Below, one piece after another: positions 1 to 5,696 of a DNA stretch of 5,824 nt. Both the position numbers and the translations under genes were made by a program. Position 1 is the stretch's first letter. Each line of letters begins with the position of its first letter. This DNA comes from Burkholderiales bacterium. GTDB taxonomy: Bacteria > Pseudomonadota > Gammaproteobacteria > Burkholderiales > Burkholderiaceae_A. The stretch is from contig JAURFZ010000093.1 in the NCBI GenBank assembly GCA_030834045.1, positions 1-5,824 on the forward strand, given 5' to 3'. The notes below the pieces were generated by a model. That model saw only the letters and a program-made list of their open reading frames with translations, had not been told where the DNA came from and did no database searches.

Positions 1-1
1 G

Positions 2-535
2 CTTGATACGGGCGGGCTACTCACCCACTTTCTTGTCGCCCCGAGTCAGACCATGATTCTTTTGGCGAGCCGCCTCGGCTACGGGTTTATGGCCCGGTTT
101 GATGCGCTTGTTGGGCGCAATCGTAGTGGCAAGCAGTTCATTAGCTTTGAGCAGGGCGATCGTCTTGCGGTGTTTAAGGCCATGGGCGCTCACGCAGGTG
201 CGATGGCGGTTGTTACAGCTGCCAAGCGTCTTCTTGTCTTCGGACTCAATGAGTTTAAAGAGCTTTCAAACGGTGGGCGAGGGGTGCAGCTGGTCGACCT
301 GGATGCTAAAGACGACTACGTGCTTGATGCCGATGTCATTTCAGATAAGGGTCTCGACTTCGTTGGTCAAGGCCGAACGGGTAAGCCGCAGCGAACAACA
401 CTGAGCAGGGATGCCTTGCTTGACTACGTGGCGCACAGGGGCCGAAAAGGTAAGAAGCTTGATCTTCGAATGACCCTTGAACGCATTGAGTCGACGGGCC
501 TGTCAGCAGGTTCTAATAACGGAGTTTCCTCCTAG
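2..535 (+). CDS. parC: DNA topoisomerase IV subunit A, C-terminal part (5' truncated by window edge)
   Basis: This is the last 177 codons of ParC; the reading frame is open from base 2 and stops with TAG at 533-535. ParC is the DNA-cleaving subunit of topoisomerase IV, which unlinks daughter chromosomes together with ParE. The catalytic tyrosine and breakage-reunion domain lie upstream of the window. What is visible is the C-terminal beta-pinwheel domain that binds and steers DNA. Recognisable stretches are LLTHFLVAPSQT followed by ILLASRLGYGF, then ARFDALVGRNRSGKQF, AAKRLLVFGLNEFKELSNGG, and a basic end with HRGRKGKKLDLR. The segment ELSNGGRGV resembles a degenerate GyrA box rather than the canonical QRRGGKG, which favours ParC over GyrA. 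The short tail after the last blade also fits ParC. A gyrase A paralogue is the main alternative but less likely. The end of the gene is intact. Confidence 0.93.
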   Translation, partial: LDTGGLLTHFLVAPSQTMILLASRLGYGFMARFDALVGRNRSGKQFISFEQGDRLAVFKAMGAHAGAMAVVTAAKRLLVFGLNEFKELSNGGRGVQLVDLDAKDDYVLDADVISDKGLDFVGQGRTGKPQRTTLSRDALLDYVAHRGRKGKKLDLRMTLERIESTGLSAGSNNGVSS

Positions 536-568
536 AGGTCTCTCTCTTAAGCGCAAATAGGGCTCACC

Positions 569-2467
569 GTGATTCAAATTGCTCTGATACTCCTGAAAGC
601 TGTCTGGCGCATTCTGAAGTTTTTTCTTGCCTTCATCGAGAAACTTGGACGCTTCGCAGTTGGCTTGTTGGTCTTTCCTATTCTTCTGGCGGGACTTTTT
701 TTCGGTATCACCGGGCTCTTTGCGCTTTATGACCAACCGTCATCGGGATTCTCATCCGCCCAGGTTGCCAAGGAGACCGTTCTGCTTATTGAACTCAATG
801 GCCGGATTGTTGAGCAGGCAGACTATCCGAAGGGGCCCTTTCTATCGCGTCAGCTCTTGCAGGAAAGAGCGCAAGACATACAGGTTCGGGATATCGTTCG
901 GCTAACGGATGCCCTTGTGAAGGATTCCCGCGTCGATGACATTGTGCTTGACCTATCGGGGTTTGAGGGCGGCAGCCTGGTATCGCTTCGTCAGGTTGGT
1001 CAGCAGCTGCAGCGTTTAAAAGATGCGGGTAAAACCGTGCTTGTCTGGGGTTTGTATTTCGGTCAGGCGCAGTACTACCTGGCATCGCACGCTTCAAAGG
1101 TTTACCTGCATCCAAAGGGGGTCTTGGCACTTGAGGGCCTTGGCCAGCGGCCATTTTATTTTGGTGCCGCCCTTACTCGGCTTGGCATAGAGCCAAACCT
1201 GATTCGCGCTGGGCAGTACAAAGACGCGGGCGAGCCCCTCGTGCGCGCAAGCGCATCGAAAGAAAGCCTTGCTGCAAGCCAGCGCCTGCTCGACGAGCTC
1301 TGGCGCGTCTTCGCTGCTGACATTGCAAGGTCGAGAGCTATTGAGCCGCAGCAGCTCGATGGGTTTATTAACGATCTTCCAAGGTTATCGGAAGGGCAAG
1401 CCTTCAACCCGGCTCAGTACGCCCTAGAGGCAGGGCTTGTGGATGGACTTCTTGCCCCGGATGAATTCGAGGCGCAGCTGGAAAAAACCAACCGCGTGGA
1501 TGATGAGCTTCAGGAGGTTATTCAAGTTCATTGGCTCGATTACCTGCAGTTACAGCCTGAGCCTCGCTTCAAAGAAGGTGTAGCTATTGTGGTTGCTCAG
1601 GGCCCGATTTTCGACGGTGACGAATCGGTGGATGGGGTGGGTGGGCTTGCAACGATAGCCCTCCTGCGTGAAGCACGCCGTAAGAAGGGTGTGAAGGCCC
1701 TGGTAATTCGCGTTGACTCTCCCGGCGGCAGTGTTGTGGGCTCAGAGCTTATTCGTCGCGAGATTGAAGTCACTCGGCAGATGGGCATTCCAGTCGTCGC
1801 CTCCATGGCCGGAATGGCCGCCTCGGGTGGTTACTGGATTGCAGCAGGTGCCGATGCCATTGTTGCAGACGAGTCAACCATTACGGGTTCCATTGGAGTC
1901 TTTGCACTCTTCCCATCAGCCAGTAAGGTGCTTGACAAGCTCGATATCAATACCGATGGCTACACAACGCACTGGCTGCGTGGGGCTTATGACCCGCGCA
2001 GACCTCTTGACCCACGGCTTAAGGGTATCTTGCAGGCCTCGGTTAACCAGATCTACGATGACTTCATCGGCCAGGTGTCGCTTGCCCGAAATCTTTCAAA
2101 GGAGCGAGTCGATCAGCTTGCGCAAGGCCAGGTCTGGACAGGGGGACAGGCGCATCAACGCGGCCTGGTTGATCAGTTGGGGGGGCTTGAAAAGGCTGTT
2201 GAACTGGCTGCACAAAAGGCAGGTCTCGACCAGGGTTTTGACGTTACGTATGTCGAGCCTTCTGAGCCCGCCTGGTCGGCCTTGCTCTCGGATGTTTTAA
2301 GGTCAGTGAGGGCAGTCGTTTCCAGTCCTCCCGAATGGCAAAGCCTGCAGAAACTCTTGAATATCCAGGCCTCCGATATCCGCTGGCTCTTGGGGCTTGC
2401 AAGCCCATCGGCAGTTCCAGTTCAGGCGGTTCAGGCGCATTGCTTGTGTTCGTCTGACCTTTTCTAG
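569..2467 (+). CDS. sppA: Signal peptide peptidase SppA, 67-kDa double-domain type (protease IV)
   Basis: A 632-residue inner-membrane serine protease that degrades signal peptides left in the membrane after export. The length is close to the 618 residues of E. coli SppA. A basic N-terminal stretch is followed by one membrane segment at about residues 30-53, and the rest faces the periplasm. Two tandem ClpP/crotonase-fold repeats follow, roughly 70-300 and 335-560. The catalytic lysine of the N-terminal repeat is Lys218 in RAGQYKDAGEP. The nucleophile of the C-terminal repeat is Ser419 in MAGMAASGGYW, after the RVDSPGGSV signature at 381-389. Both halves of the Ser-Lys dyad are therefore present. 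The start is GTG at 569: an in-frame stop lies just upstream (548-550), and the N-terminus aligns with the E. coli protein. The Shine-Dalgarno is weak (TAGGG, about 558-562). The gene lies 33 bp after parC in the same direction, so read-through from parC is plausible. Confidence 0.96.
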   Translation: MIQIALILLKAVWRILKFFLAFIEKLGRFAVGLLVFPILLAGLFFGITGLFALYDQPSSGFSSAQVAKETVLLIELNGRIVEQADYPKGPFLSRQLLQERAQDIQVRDIVRLTDALVKDSRVDDIVLDLSGFEGGSLVSLRQVGQQLQRLKDAGKTVLVWGLYFGQAQYYLASHASKVYLHPKGVLALEGLGQRPFYFGAALTRLGIEPNLIRAGQYKDAGEPLVRASASKESLAASQRLLDELWRVFAADIARSRAIEPQQLDGFINDLPRLSEGQAFNPAQYALEAGLVDGLLAPDEFEAQLEKTNRVDDELQEVIQVHWLDYLQLQPEPRFKEGVAIVVAQGPIFDGDESVDGVGGLATIALLREARRKKGVKALVIRVDSPGGSVVGSELIRREIEVTRQMGIPVVASMAGMAASGGYWIAAGADAIVADESTITGSIGVFALFPSASKVLDKLDINTDGYTTHWLRGAYDPRRPLDPRLKGILQASVNQIYDDFIGQVSLARNLSKERVDQLAQGQVWTGGQAHQRGLVDQLGGLEKAVELAAQKAGLDQGFDVTYVEPSEPAWSALLSDVLRSVRAVVSSPPEWQSLQKLLNIQASDIRWLLGLASPSAVPVQAVQAHCLCSSDLF

Positions 2468-2470
2468 CGG

Positions 2471-2489
2471 GCCTGGCTTCTAGCCGGGT
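2471..2489 (+). terminator. Hairpin just after sppA stop, no T-run
   Basis: Four bases after the sppA stop codon, GCCTGGCT (2471-2478) can pair with AGCCGGGT (2482-2489) around a TCT loop, giving an eight-pair stem with two G-T wobbles. No T-tract follows, so this is not a classical intrinsic terminator. It could stabilise the 3' end of the sppA mRNA or act with Rho. This is a structural call from base pairing only. Confidence 0.35.
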
Positions 2490-2526
2490 AGGCCTCACAG
2501 ACGAGCGCGCAGGCGGACGCCGACTC

Positions 2527-2552
2527 TTCGCCACTTCGCCACTTCGCCACTT
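2527..2552. repeat. 8-bp tandem repeat, three copies of TTCGCCAC
   Basis: Three perfect head-to-tail copies of TTCGCCAC lie at 2527-2534, 2535-2542 and 2543-2550, followed by a further TT. The repeat sits in the non-coding spacer between sppA and htpG, about 60 bp past the sppA stop and about 65 bp before the htpG promoter candidate. Such short direct repeats can change copy number by replication slippage. No function is evident, and the unit does not match an operator I recognise. Confidence 0.85.
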
Positions 2553-2579
2553 TGGTGCTTAGGTTCTGCACGACATGGA

Positions 2580-2606
2580 CCGCCAATGGCGGCTGGCAGA
2601 TTTTTT
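2580..2606 (+). terminator. Possible intrinsic terminator upstream of htpG promoter
   Basis: A perfect five-pair hairpin, CCGCC-AAT-GGCGG (2580-2592), is followed by six consecutive Ts at 2601-2606. The eight-base gap between stem and T-run is longer than in a standard terminator. An alternative stem, GCCA (2582-2585) with TGGC (2594-2597), brings the T-run to within three bases. Its place between the sppA end and the htpG promoter makes a role in separating the two transcription units reasonable, but the stem is short. Confidence 0.4.
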
Positions 2607-2617
2607 CGATCGTCGGC

Positions 2618-2646
2618 CTTGAAAATCGGCGAAGTCGTCCCAAACT
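2618..2646 (+). promoter_or_regulatory. Candidate sigma-32 heat-shock promoter for htpG
   Basis: CTTGAAA at 2618-2624 exactly matches the -35 consensus of sigma-32 (RpoH) promoters. After a 14-base spacer comes CCCAAACT at 2639-2646, a partial match to the CCCATnT -10 element. The spacing is within the usual range. Transcription would start near 2652, giving a leader of about 30 bases before the htpG ATG. htpG is a classical sigma-32 regulon member in E. coli, which supports the reading. No good sigma-70 -10 box lies at the matching distance. The CCCA core is conserved but the rest of the -10 is imperfect. Confidence 0.55.
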
Positions 2647-2667
2647 TTGTCCATTAAGTTTGCAATT

Positions 2668-2673
2668 AAGGAG
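2668..2673 (+). promoter_or_regulatory. Ribosome binding site of htpG
   Basis: AAGGAG lies 11 bases before the ATG at 2685. The spacing is somewhat long, but a second in-frame ATG (Met6, at 2700) would be 26 bases away, so this site supports the first ATG. Confidence 0.75.
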
Positions 2674-2684
2674 ATTTTTTCGTC

Positions 2685-4694
2685 ATGTCAAAAGAGACCA
2701 TGAGTTTTCAGACCGAGGTCAAGCAGCTGCTTCACCTCATGATCCATTCGCTCTACAGTAATCGCGATATTTTTCTTAGAGAACTTATCTCCAATGCCTC
2801 GGATGCCTGCGATAAGCTGCGGCTCGAGGCATTATCGAATGAAAAGCTTTTTGAGGAGAATGCCGAACTTAGTATTACAGTGGGTTTCGATGCCAAGGCG
2901 CGAACGGTCACTATTGCCGATAACGGCATTGGCATGAGCCGAGACGAGGTTATTGCCAACCTTGGCACCATTGCTCGATCGGGTACCAAAGAGTTCTTTG
3001 GAAAGCTCTCAGGTGACTCTGCAAAAGACTCCGCCCTTATCGGTCAGTTTGGGGTTGGCTTCTACTCCTCGTTTATTGTTGCTAGCAGGGTTGTCGTTGT
3101 AAGTCGGCGAGCTGGGCTTGCGGCCGACCAGGCCGTGCGTTGGGAGTCGGATGGCACGGGTGACTTCAGTGTTGAAGCCCTTGAGCGCGCGGAACGCGGA
3201 ACCGAGGTGACGCTCTACCTTCGAGAGCCCGAGGGCCAGGGGGAGGACGCGAAATCCCACGACGATCTTCTGTCCCACTGGAAACTCAAAGAGATACTAA
3301 AGCGCTATTCCGACCATATTGGACTTCCCATTCGCATGAAAAAACGTGAATGGGATGAGAAGAAGAAAGAGTATGCGGAGACCAACGACTGGGAGACTGT
3401 GAACCAAGCCTCTGCGCTCTGGACACGCTCAAAATCAGAGATTACCGAGGAGCAGTACAAAGAGTTTTATAAAAGTCTTGCCCATGGCCTTGACGACCCT
3501 TTATCCCATACCCACAACCGTGTTGAGGGACGTACAGAATACATACAACTGCTTTACATTCCGGCAAAGGCGCCGTTCGATCTCTATGACCGTCAGAGCC
3601 GGCACGGTCTTAAGCTCTACATCAAGCGTGTCTTCATCATGGACGACGCTGAGCAATTGCTTCCCAATTACCTGCGTTTTATTCAGGGTGTAGTGGATTC
3701 CTCCGATCTGCCTTTGAATGTCTCTCGAGAAATACTGCAGGAAAGCCGAGATGTCCGTGCTATTCGCGAAGGCTGCGCCAAACGCGTGCTCGGGCTTCTT
3801 GAAGATATGGCCACTCACCAGCCCGACGATTACAAGACAGCCTGGAAAGAGTTTGGTCAATGCCTTAAAGAGGGCTTTGGCGAAGACTTCGCCAACAAAG
3901 ACAGGTTAGCCAAGCTCGCCCGTTTCGTGTCAACGCAGTCAAGTACCGATGAGCCTGATGTTGCCCTTGAGGCCTATGTTGGGCGCATGAAAGAAGGTCA
4001 AGACAAAATCTATGTCATTACAGCAGACAGCCTTACTGCCGGGCGCAACAGCCCGCACCTTGAAATATTCAGGAAAAAGGGCATTGAGGTTTTATTGCTG
4101 ACAGACCGTATTGATGAGTGGGTCTTGAACTTTTTAACTGAATTCGACGGGAAGCCAATTCAGTCCGTTGCGAAGGGCAGCCTCGACCTATCCAAGGTTA
4201 AGGACCTTCCCTCGGACACCGACACCAAGTCGGACGAGAAGGCTCGAAAAGAAGACCAGCGTGCGGCAAAGCCTGCGGTTGAGAAGGCTGCCAAGGTCTT
4301 AGGTGAGAAGGTGAAGGAGGTTCGCTTGAGCGAGCGCCTAACCGACTCCGCCTGCTGCCTAGTGTCAGATGAACACGACGTGAGCGGCCATCTTGAGCGT
4401 CTTTTAAAGGCCTCGGGTCAGAAGGCACCCGAGCGACGGCCCATCCTCGAGCTCAATCCAAGCCACCCCATAGTCAAAGCGCTTGTCGCCGAGTCTGAGG
4501 CAGGTGGCGGCCAGATTCTGGGGGCTGACGGTGCCCAAGTAACGGATGGCCTAACAGAGACTTTCTCAGACCTCGTCTGGCTTTTGCACGATCAGGCGCT
4601 TCTTGCCGAAGGGGGGCAGCCGGAGGACCCTGCTGCCTTCGTTGGTCGGCTTAATCGGTTTTTACTGAAGGGGCTTGGCTCCGCACGGGCTTAG
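2685..4694 (+). CDS. htpG: Molecular chaperone HtpG (bacterial Hsp90)
   Basis: A 669-residue cytosolic ATP-dependent chaperone that works as a homodimer and remodels late-folding or aggregated clients, in E. coli together with DnaK. Domains in order: N-terminal GHKL ATPase (about 1-235), with Glu33 and Asn37 in LRELISNASDA, Asp79 in DNGIGM, and the LIGQFGVGFYSSF lid/glycine motif at 118-130; middle domain (about 240-500), with NRVEGRTEY, HGLKLYIKRVFIMDDAEQLL and Arg348 in LPLNVSREIL, the arginine that contacts the ATP gamma-phosphate; a charged Lys/Glu/Asp-rich linker (about 502-545); and the C-terminal dimerisation domain (about 546-669), with ILELNPSHPIVKAL and HDQALLAEGG. It is about 45 residues longer than E. 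coli HtpG (624), with a Gly-rich insertion near 604-625 and a longer segment near 181-200. All key ATPase residues are present. It is preceded by a candidate heat-shock promoter and probably transcribed alone. Confidence 0.98.
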   Translation: MSKETMSFQTEVKQLLHLMIHSLYSNRDIFLRELISNASDACDKLRLEALSNEKLFEENAELSITVGFDAKARTVTIADNGIGMSRDEVIANLGTIARSGTKEFFGKLSGDSAKDSALIGQFGVGFYSSFIVASRVVVVSRRAGLAADQAVRWESDGTGDFSVEALERAERGTEVTLYLREPEGQGEDAKSHDDLLSHWKLKEILKRYSDHIGLPIRMKKREWDEKKKEYAETNDWETVNQASALWTRSKSEITEEQYKEFYKSLAHGLDDPLSHTHNRVEGRTEYIQLLYIPAKAPFDLYDRQSRHGLKLYIKRVFIMDDAEQLLPNYLRFIQGVVDSSDLPLNVSREILQESRDVRAIREGCAKRVLGLLEDMATHQPDDYKTAWKEFGQCLKEGFGEDFANKDRLAKLARFVSTQSSTDEPDVALEAYVGRMKEGQDKIYVITADSLTAGRNSPHLEIFRKKGIEVLLLTDRIDEWVLNFLTEFDGKPIQSVAKGSLDLSKVKDLPSDTDTKSDEKARKEDQRAAKPAVEKAAKVLGEKVKEVRLSERLTDSACCLVSDEHDVSGHLERLLKASGQKAPERRPILELNPSHPIVKALVAESEAGGGQILGADGAQVTDGLTETFSDLVWLLHDQALLAEGGQPEDPAAFVGRLNRFLLKGLGSARA

Positions 4695-4701
4695 CCTGTC
4701 T

Positions 4702-4730
4702 TTGATACACTCGCGAGCAAAGAATAAAAA
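4702..4730 (+). promoter_or_regulatory. Candidate sigma-70 promoter for the cytochrome pair
   Basis: TTGATA at 4702-4707 matches five of six bases of the -35 consensus. A 17-base spacer leads to TAAAAA at 4725-4730, matching four of six -10 bases. An alternative is the extended -10 TGATACACT at 4703-4711, which lacks a good -35. The element begins only eight bases after the htpG stop. Transcription from the first option would start near 4737 and leave a leader of roughly 118 bases before the first cytochrome gene. The region also contains an inverted repeat, TCTTTG (4699-4704) with CAAAGA (4718-4723), enclosing the palindrome CTCGCGAG (4710-4717), which could be an operator. No experimental support is available. 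Confidence 0.4.
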
Positions 4731-4770
4731 TCCAATCTGCAAACGTTTTTGTCTGCGTAGGAATGCTGGG

Positions 4771-4829
4771 CGCTCGGAAAGCATGGGCAGGGGCTGTTTA
4801 AGTTGCGGCCTCGTCCGGGTAACCGAGCG
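4771..4829 (+). other. Nested inverted repeat in the leader of the cytochrome genes
   Basis: CGCTCGG (4771-4777) is perfectly complementary to CCGAGCG (4823-4829). Inside it, GGGGCTG (4790-4796) can pair with CGGCCTC (4806-4812) using two G-T wobbles around a nine-base loop, and GGG (4785-4787) can pair with TCC (4814-4816). The result would be a closing stem, an internal loop and an inner hairpin ending 13 bases before the ribosome binding site. I do not recognise it as a known riboswitch class. It may be chance pairing in moderately GC-rich DNA, or a leader structure affecting translation or mRNA stability. Confidence 0.35.
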
Positions 4830-4842
4830 AACACCAATTTTT

Positions 4843-4848
4843 AGGGAG
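4843..4848 (+). promoter_or_regulatory. Ribosome binding site that sets the first cytochrome start
   Basis: AGGGAG lies six bases before the ATG at 4855. The reading frame stays open far upstream, to an ATG at 4675 inside htpG, but only the 4855 start has a good Shine-Dalgarno and puts a signal peptide at the N-terminus. Confidence 0.8.
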
Positions 4849-4854
4849 TTGTCG

Positions 4855-5196
4855 ATGGGTTTTCAGAAGGTCGTACGTCACGCGTGTCTGGCTGTCACGG
4901 TTGTTTTAAGTTTTGGGGCGTCTGCAATGGCCGAGGTTAAAGGCAGCGTCGAGGCTGGAGCCAAGAAAAACTCCATGTGCATAGGTTGCCATGGCATACC
5001 GAACTACAAAACAGCCTACCCGGTGCTTTATCGGGTGCCCAAAATTGCGGGTCAAAACTACGAATACCTGGTGAGTTCGCTCAACGCCTATCGAAATGGC
5101 GAGCGAGCCCATCCAAGTATGGTCGCCGTATCGAAGACGCTTACCGATCAAGACATCGCCGACCTCTCCGCCTTTTATGCTGCGGGTGTTCGTTAA
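4855..5196 (+). CDS. Periplasmic monoheme c-type cytochrome (class I, c4/c553-like)
   Basis: A 113-residue exported electron carrier. Residues 1-26 form a Sec signal peptide (basic n-region, hydrophobic core LAVTVVLSFGA, cleavage expected after ASAMA before Glu27). The mature protein of about 87 residues has one heme site, Cys42-Ile-Gly-Cys45-His46, where His46 is the proximal ligand. Met89 in AHPSMVAVS is the likely sixth ligand; it lies seven residues before the conserved Leu of the C-terminal helix (LTDQDIADLSAFYA), as in class I cytochromes. The segment KIAGQNYEYLVSSLNAYRNG matches the AGQ-x-x-YL pattern of cytochrome c4/c553 domains. Heme attachment would need the Ccm or Ccs machinery, not present here. 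It lies 160 bp after htpG, and the next cytochrome gene follows at 41 bp, probably on one transcript. The redox partner is unknown; terminal oxidase donation is a guess from the family. Confidence 0.92.
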   Translation: MGFQKVVRHACLAVTVVLSFGASAMAEVKGSVEAGAKKNSMCIGCHGIPNYKTAYPVLYRVPKIAGQNYEYLVSSLNAYRNGERAHPSMVAVSKTLTDQDIADLSAFYAAGVR

Positions 5197-5225
5197 TGAA
5201 ACAGGTAAACGACATCCTTTTTTCC

Positions 5226-5230
5226 AGGAG
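5226..5230 (+). promoter_or_regulatory. Ribosome binding site that sets the second cytochrome start
   Basis: AGGAG lies seven bases before GTG at 5238, an ideal distance. An in-frame ATG at 5196, overlapping the previous stop as TAATG, has no comparable site and would give an unusually long 45-residue signal region. GTG is therefore preferred, although coupled initiation at 5196 cannot be excluded. Confidence 0.75.
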
Positions 5231-5237
5231 TCTTTCA

Positions 5238-5600
5238 GTGGCAAAGCGAACCCTAGGTGTTTTCAATCTCACAGCAGTGTCTGCCTTAATGGTCTCGGGT
5301 CTGTTTGCGGTTGCATCCCCGGCATGGGCAGGAAATATCGCCCTCGGTAAAGAAAAGGCCGATCAGGCCTGCGCCGCCTGCCACGGCGTGGACGGTGTGA
5401 AGTCGGTTGTCGCCTCCTACCCGGTTTTAGCAGGTCAGTATGAAGATTACCTACTGCGTGCCCTAACCAATTACAAGTCGGGCGCGCGGAAAAATGCCAT
5501 CATGGCCGGTATGGCTGCAGCCCTAACTAAAGAAGAGATTGCCAATCTTGCTGCCTACTATTCATCGGTTGCAGGGCCAATGGTGATTATTAAACGCTAA
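5238..5600 (+). CDS. Periplasmic monoheme c-type cytochrome (class I, c4/c553-like), second of pair
   Basis: A 120-residue exported cytochrome starting at GTG. The signal peptide spans residues 1-31 (MAKR n-region, hydrophobic core, cleavage expected after SPAWA before Gly32). The mature part begins NIALGKEKADQACAACHGVDG, with heme site Cys45-Ala-Ala-Cys48-His49. The probable axial ligand is Met89 in ARKNAIMAGMAAALT; Met92 is the alternative. The run AGQYEDYLLRALTNYKSGARKN and the end LTKEEIANLAAYYSS are very like one domain of cytochrome c4. A short tail, VAGPMVIIKR, follows. It shares layout and spacing with the preceding cytochrome (YPVL, AGQ, YL, a Gly before the Met loop, and LT..(D/E)IA.L.A.Y), so the two are paralogues. 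Its role is periplasmic electron transfer; the physiological donor and acceptor cannot be read from this window. The downstream neighbour is convergent, so the transcription unit ends here. Confidence 0.92.
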   Translation: MAKRTLGVFNLTAVSALMVSGLFAVASPAWAGNIALGKEKADQACAACHGVDGVKSVVASYPVLAGQYEDYLLRALTNYKSGARKNAIMAGMAAALTKEEIANLAAYYSSVAGPMVIIKR

Positions 5601-5696
5601 GAGTCGGAGACAGAATTTTTAGAGCCTGATACGGCGGGGGTTGCTGCCGGCATCACGTGTGTCGGTGCAGGCGTTTAAAGGTTTTTCGTTTCTCGC
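5601..5696. other. Convergent intergenic spacer with no clear terminator
   Basis: This 96-bp stretch lies between the ends of the cytochrome gene and moaA. It holds only weak structures: GTC-GGA-GAC followed by a T-run (5603-5620), and a possible long-range pairing of GCCTG (about 5624-5628) with CAGGC (about 5668-5672). Neither is a convincing intrinsic terminator for either strand. No gene is seen. Confidence 0.5.

Noticed and set aside
795..1154. A 119-codon minus-strand reading frame within sppA
   Set aside because: It is antisense to well-conserved SppA sequence, with low-complexity Pro/Arg/Ala-rich composition typical of spurious frames.
2555..2571. CIRCE-like heat-shock operator upstream of htpG (GTGC...GCAC)
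   Set aside because: Only four bases are complementary and they do not match the TTAGCACTC-N9-GAGTGCTAA consensus.
2552..2761. A 69-codon plus-strand reading frame across the sppA-htpG spacer
   Set aside because: It overlaps the htpG start and promoter in another frame, has no ribosome binding site and resembles no known protein.
3501..3860. A 119-codon minus-strand reading frame within htpG
   Set aside because: It lies entirely opposite conserved htpG codons and has no recognisable motif; it is a shadow of the coding strand.
4702..4715. Possible FNR/ANR box (TTGAT half-site) upstream of the cytochromes
   Set aside because: The left half TTGAT is present, but the right half at the proper distance is TCGCG instead of ATCAA, so it is not a real FNR-type site.
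4675..4854. Longer form of the first cytochrome starting inside htpG
   Set aside because: It would bury the signal peptide behind 60 unrelated residues; the start at 4855 has a good ribosome binding site and a normal export signal.
5603..5620. Intrinsic terminator after the second cytochrome (GTC-GGA-GAC then T-run)
   Set aside because: The stem has only three base pairs, too short to terminate transcription by itself.
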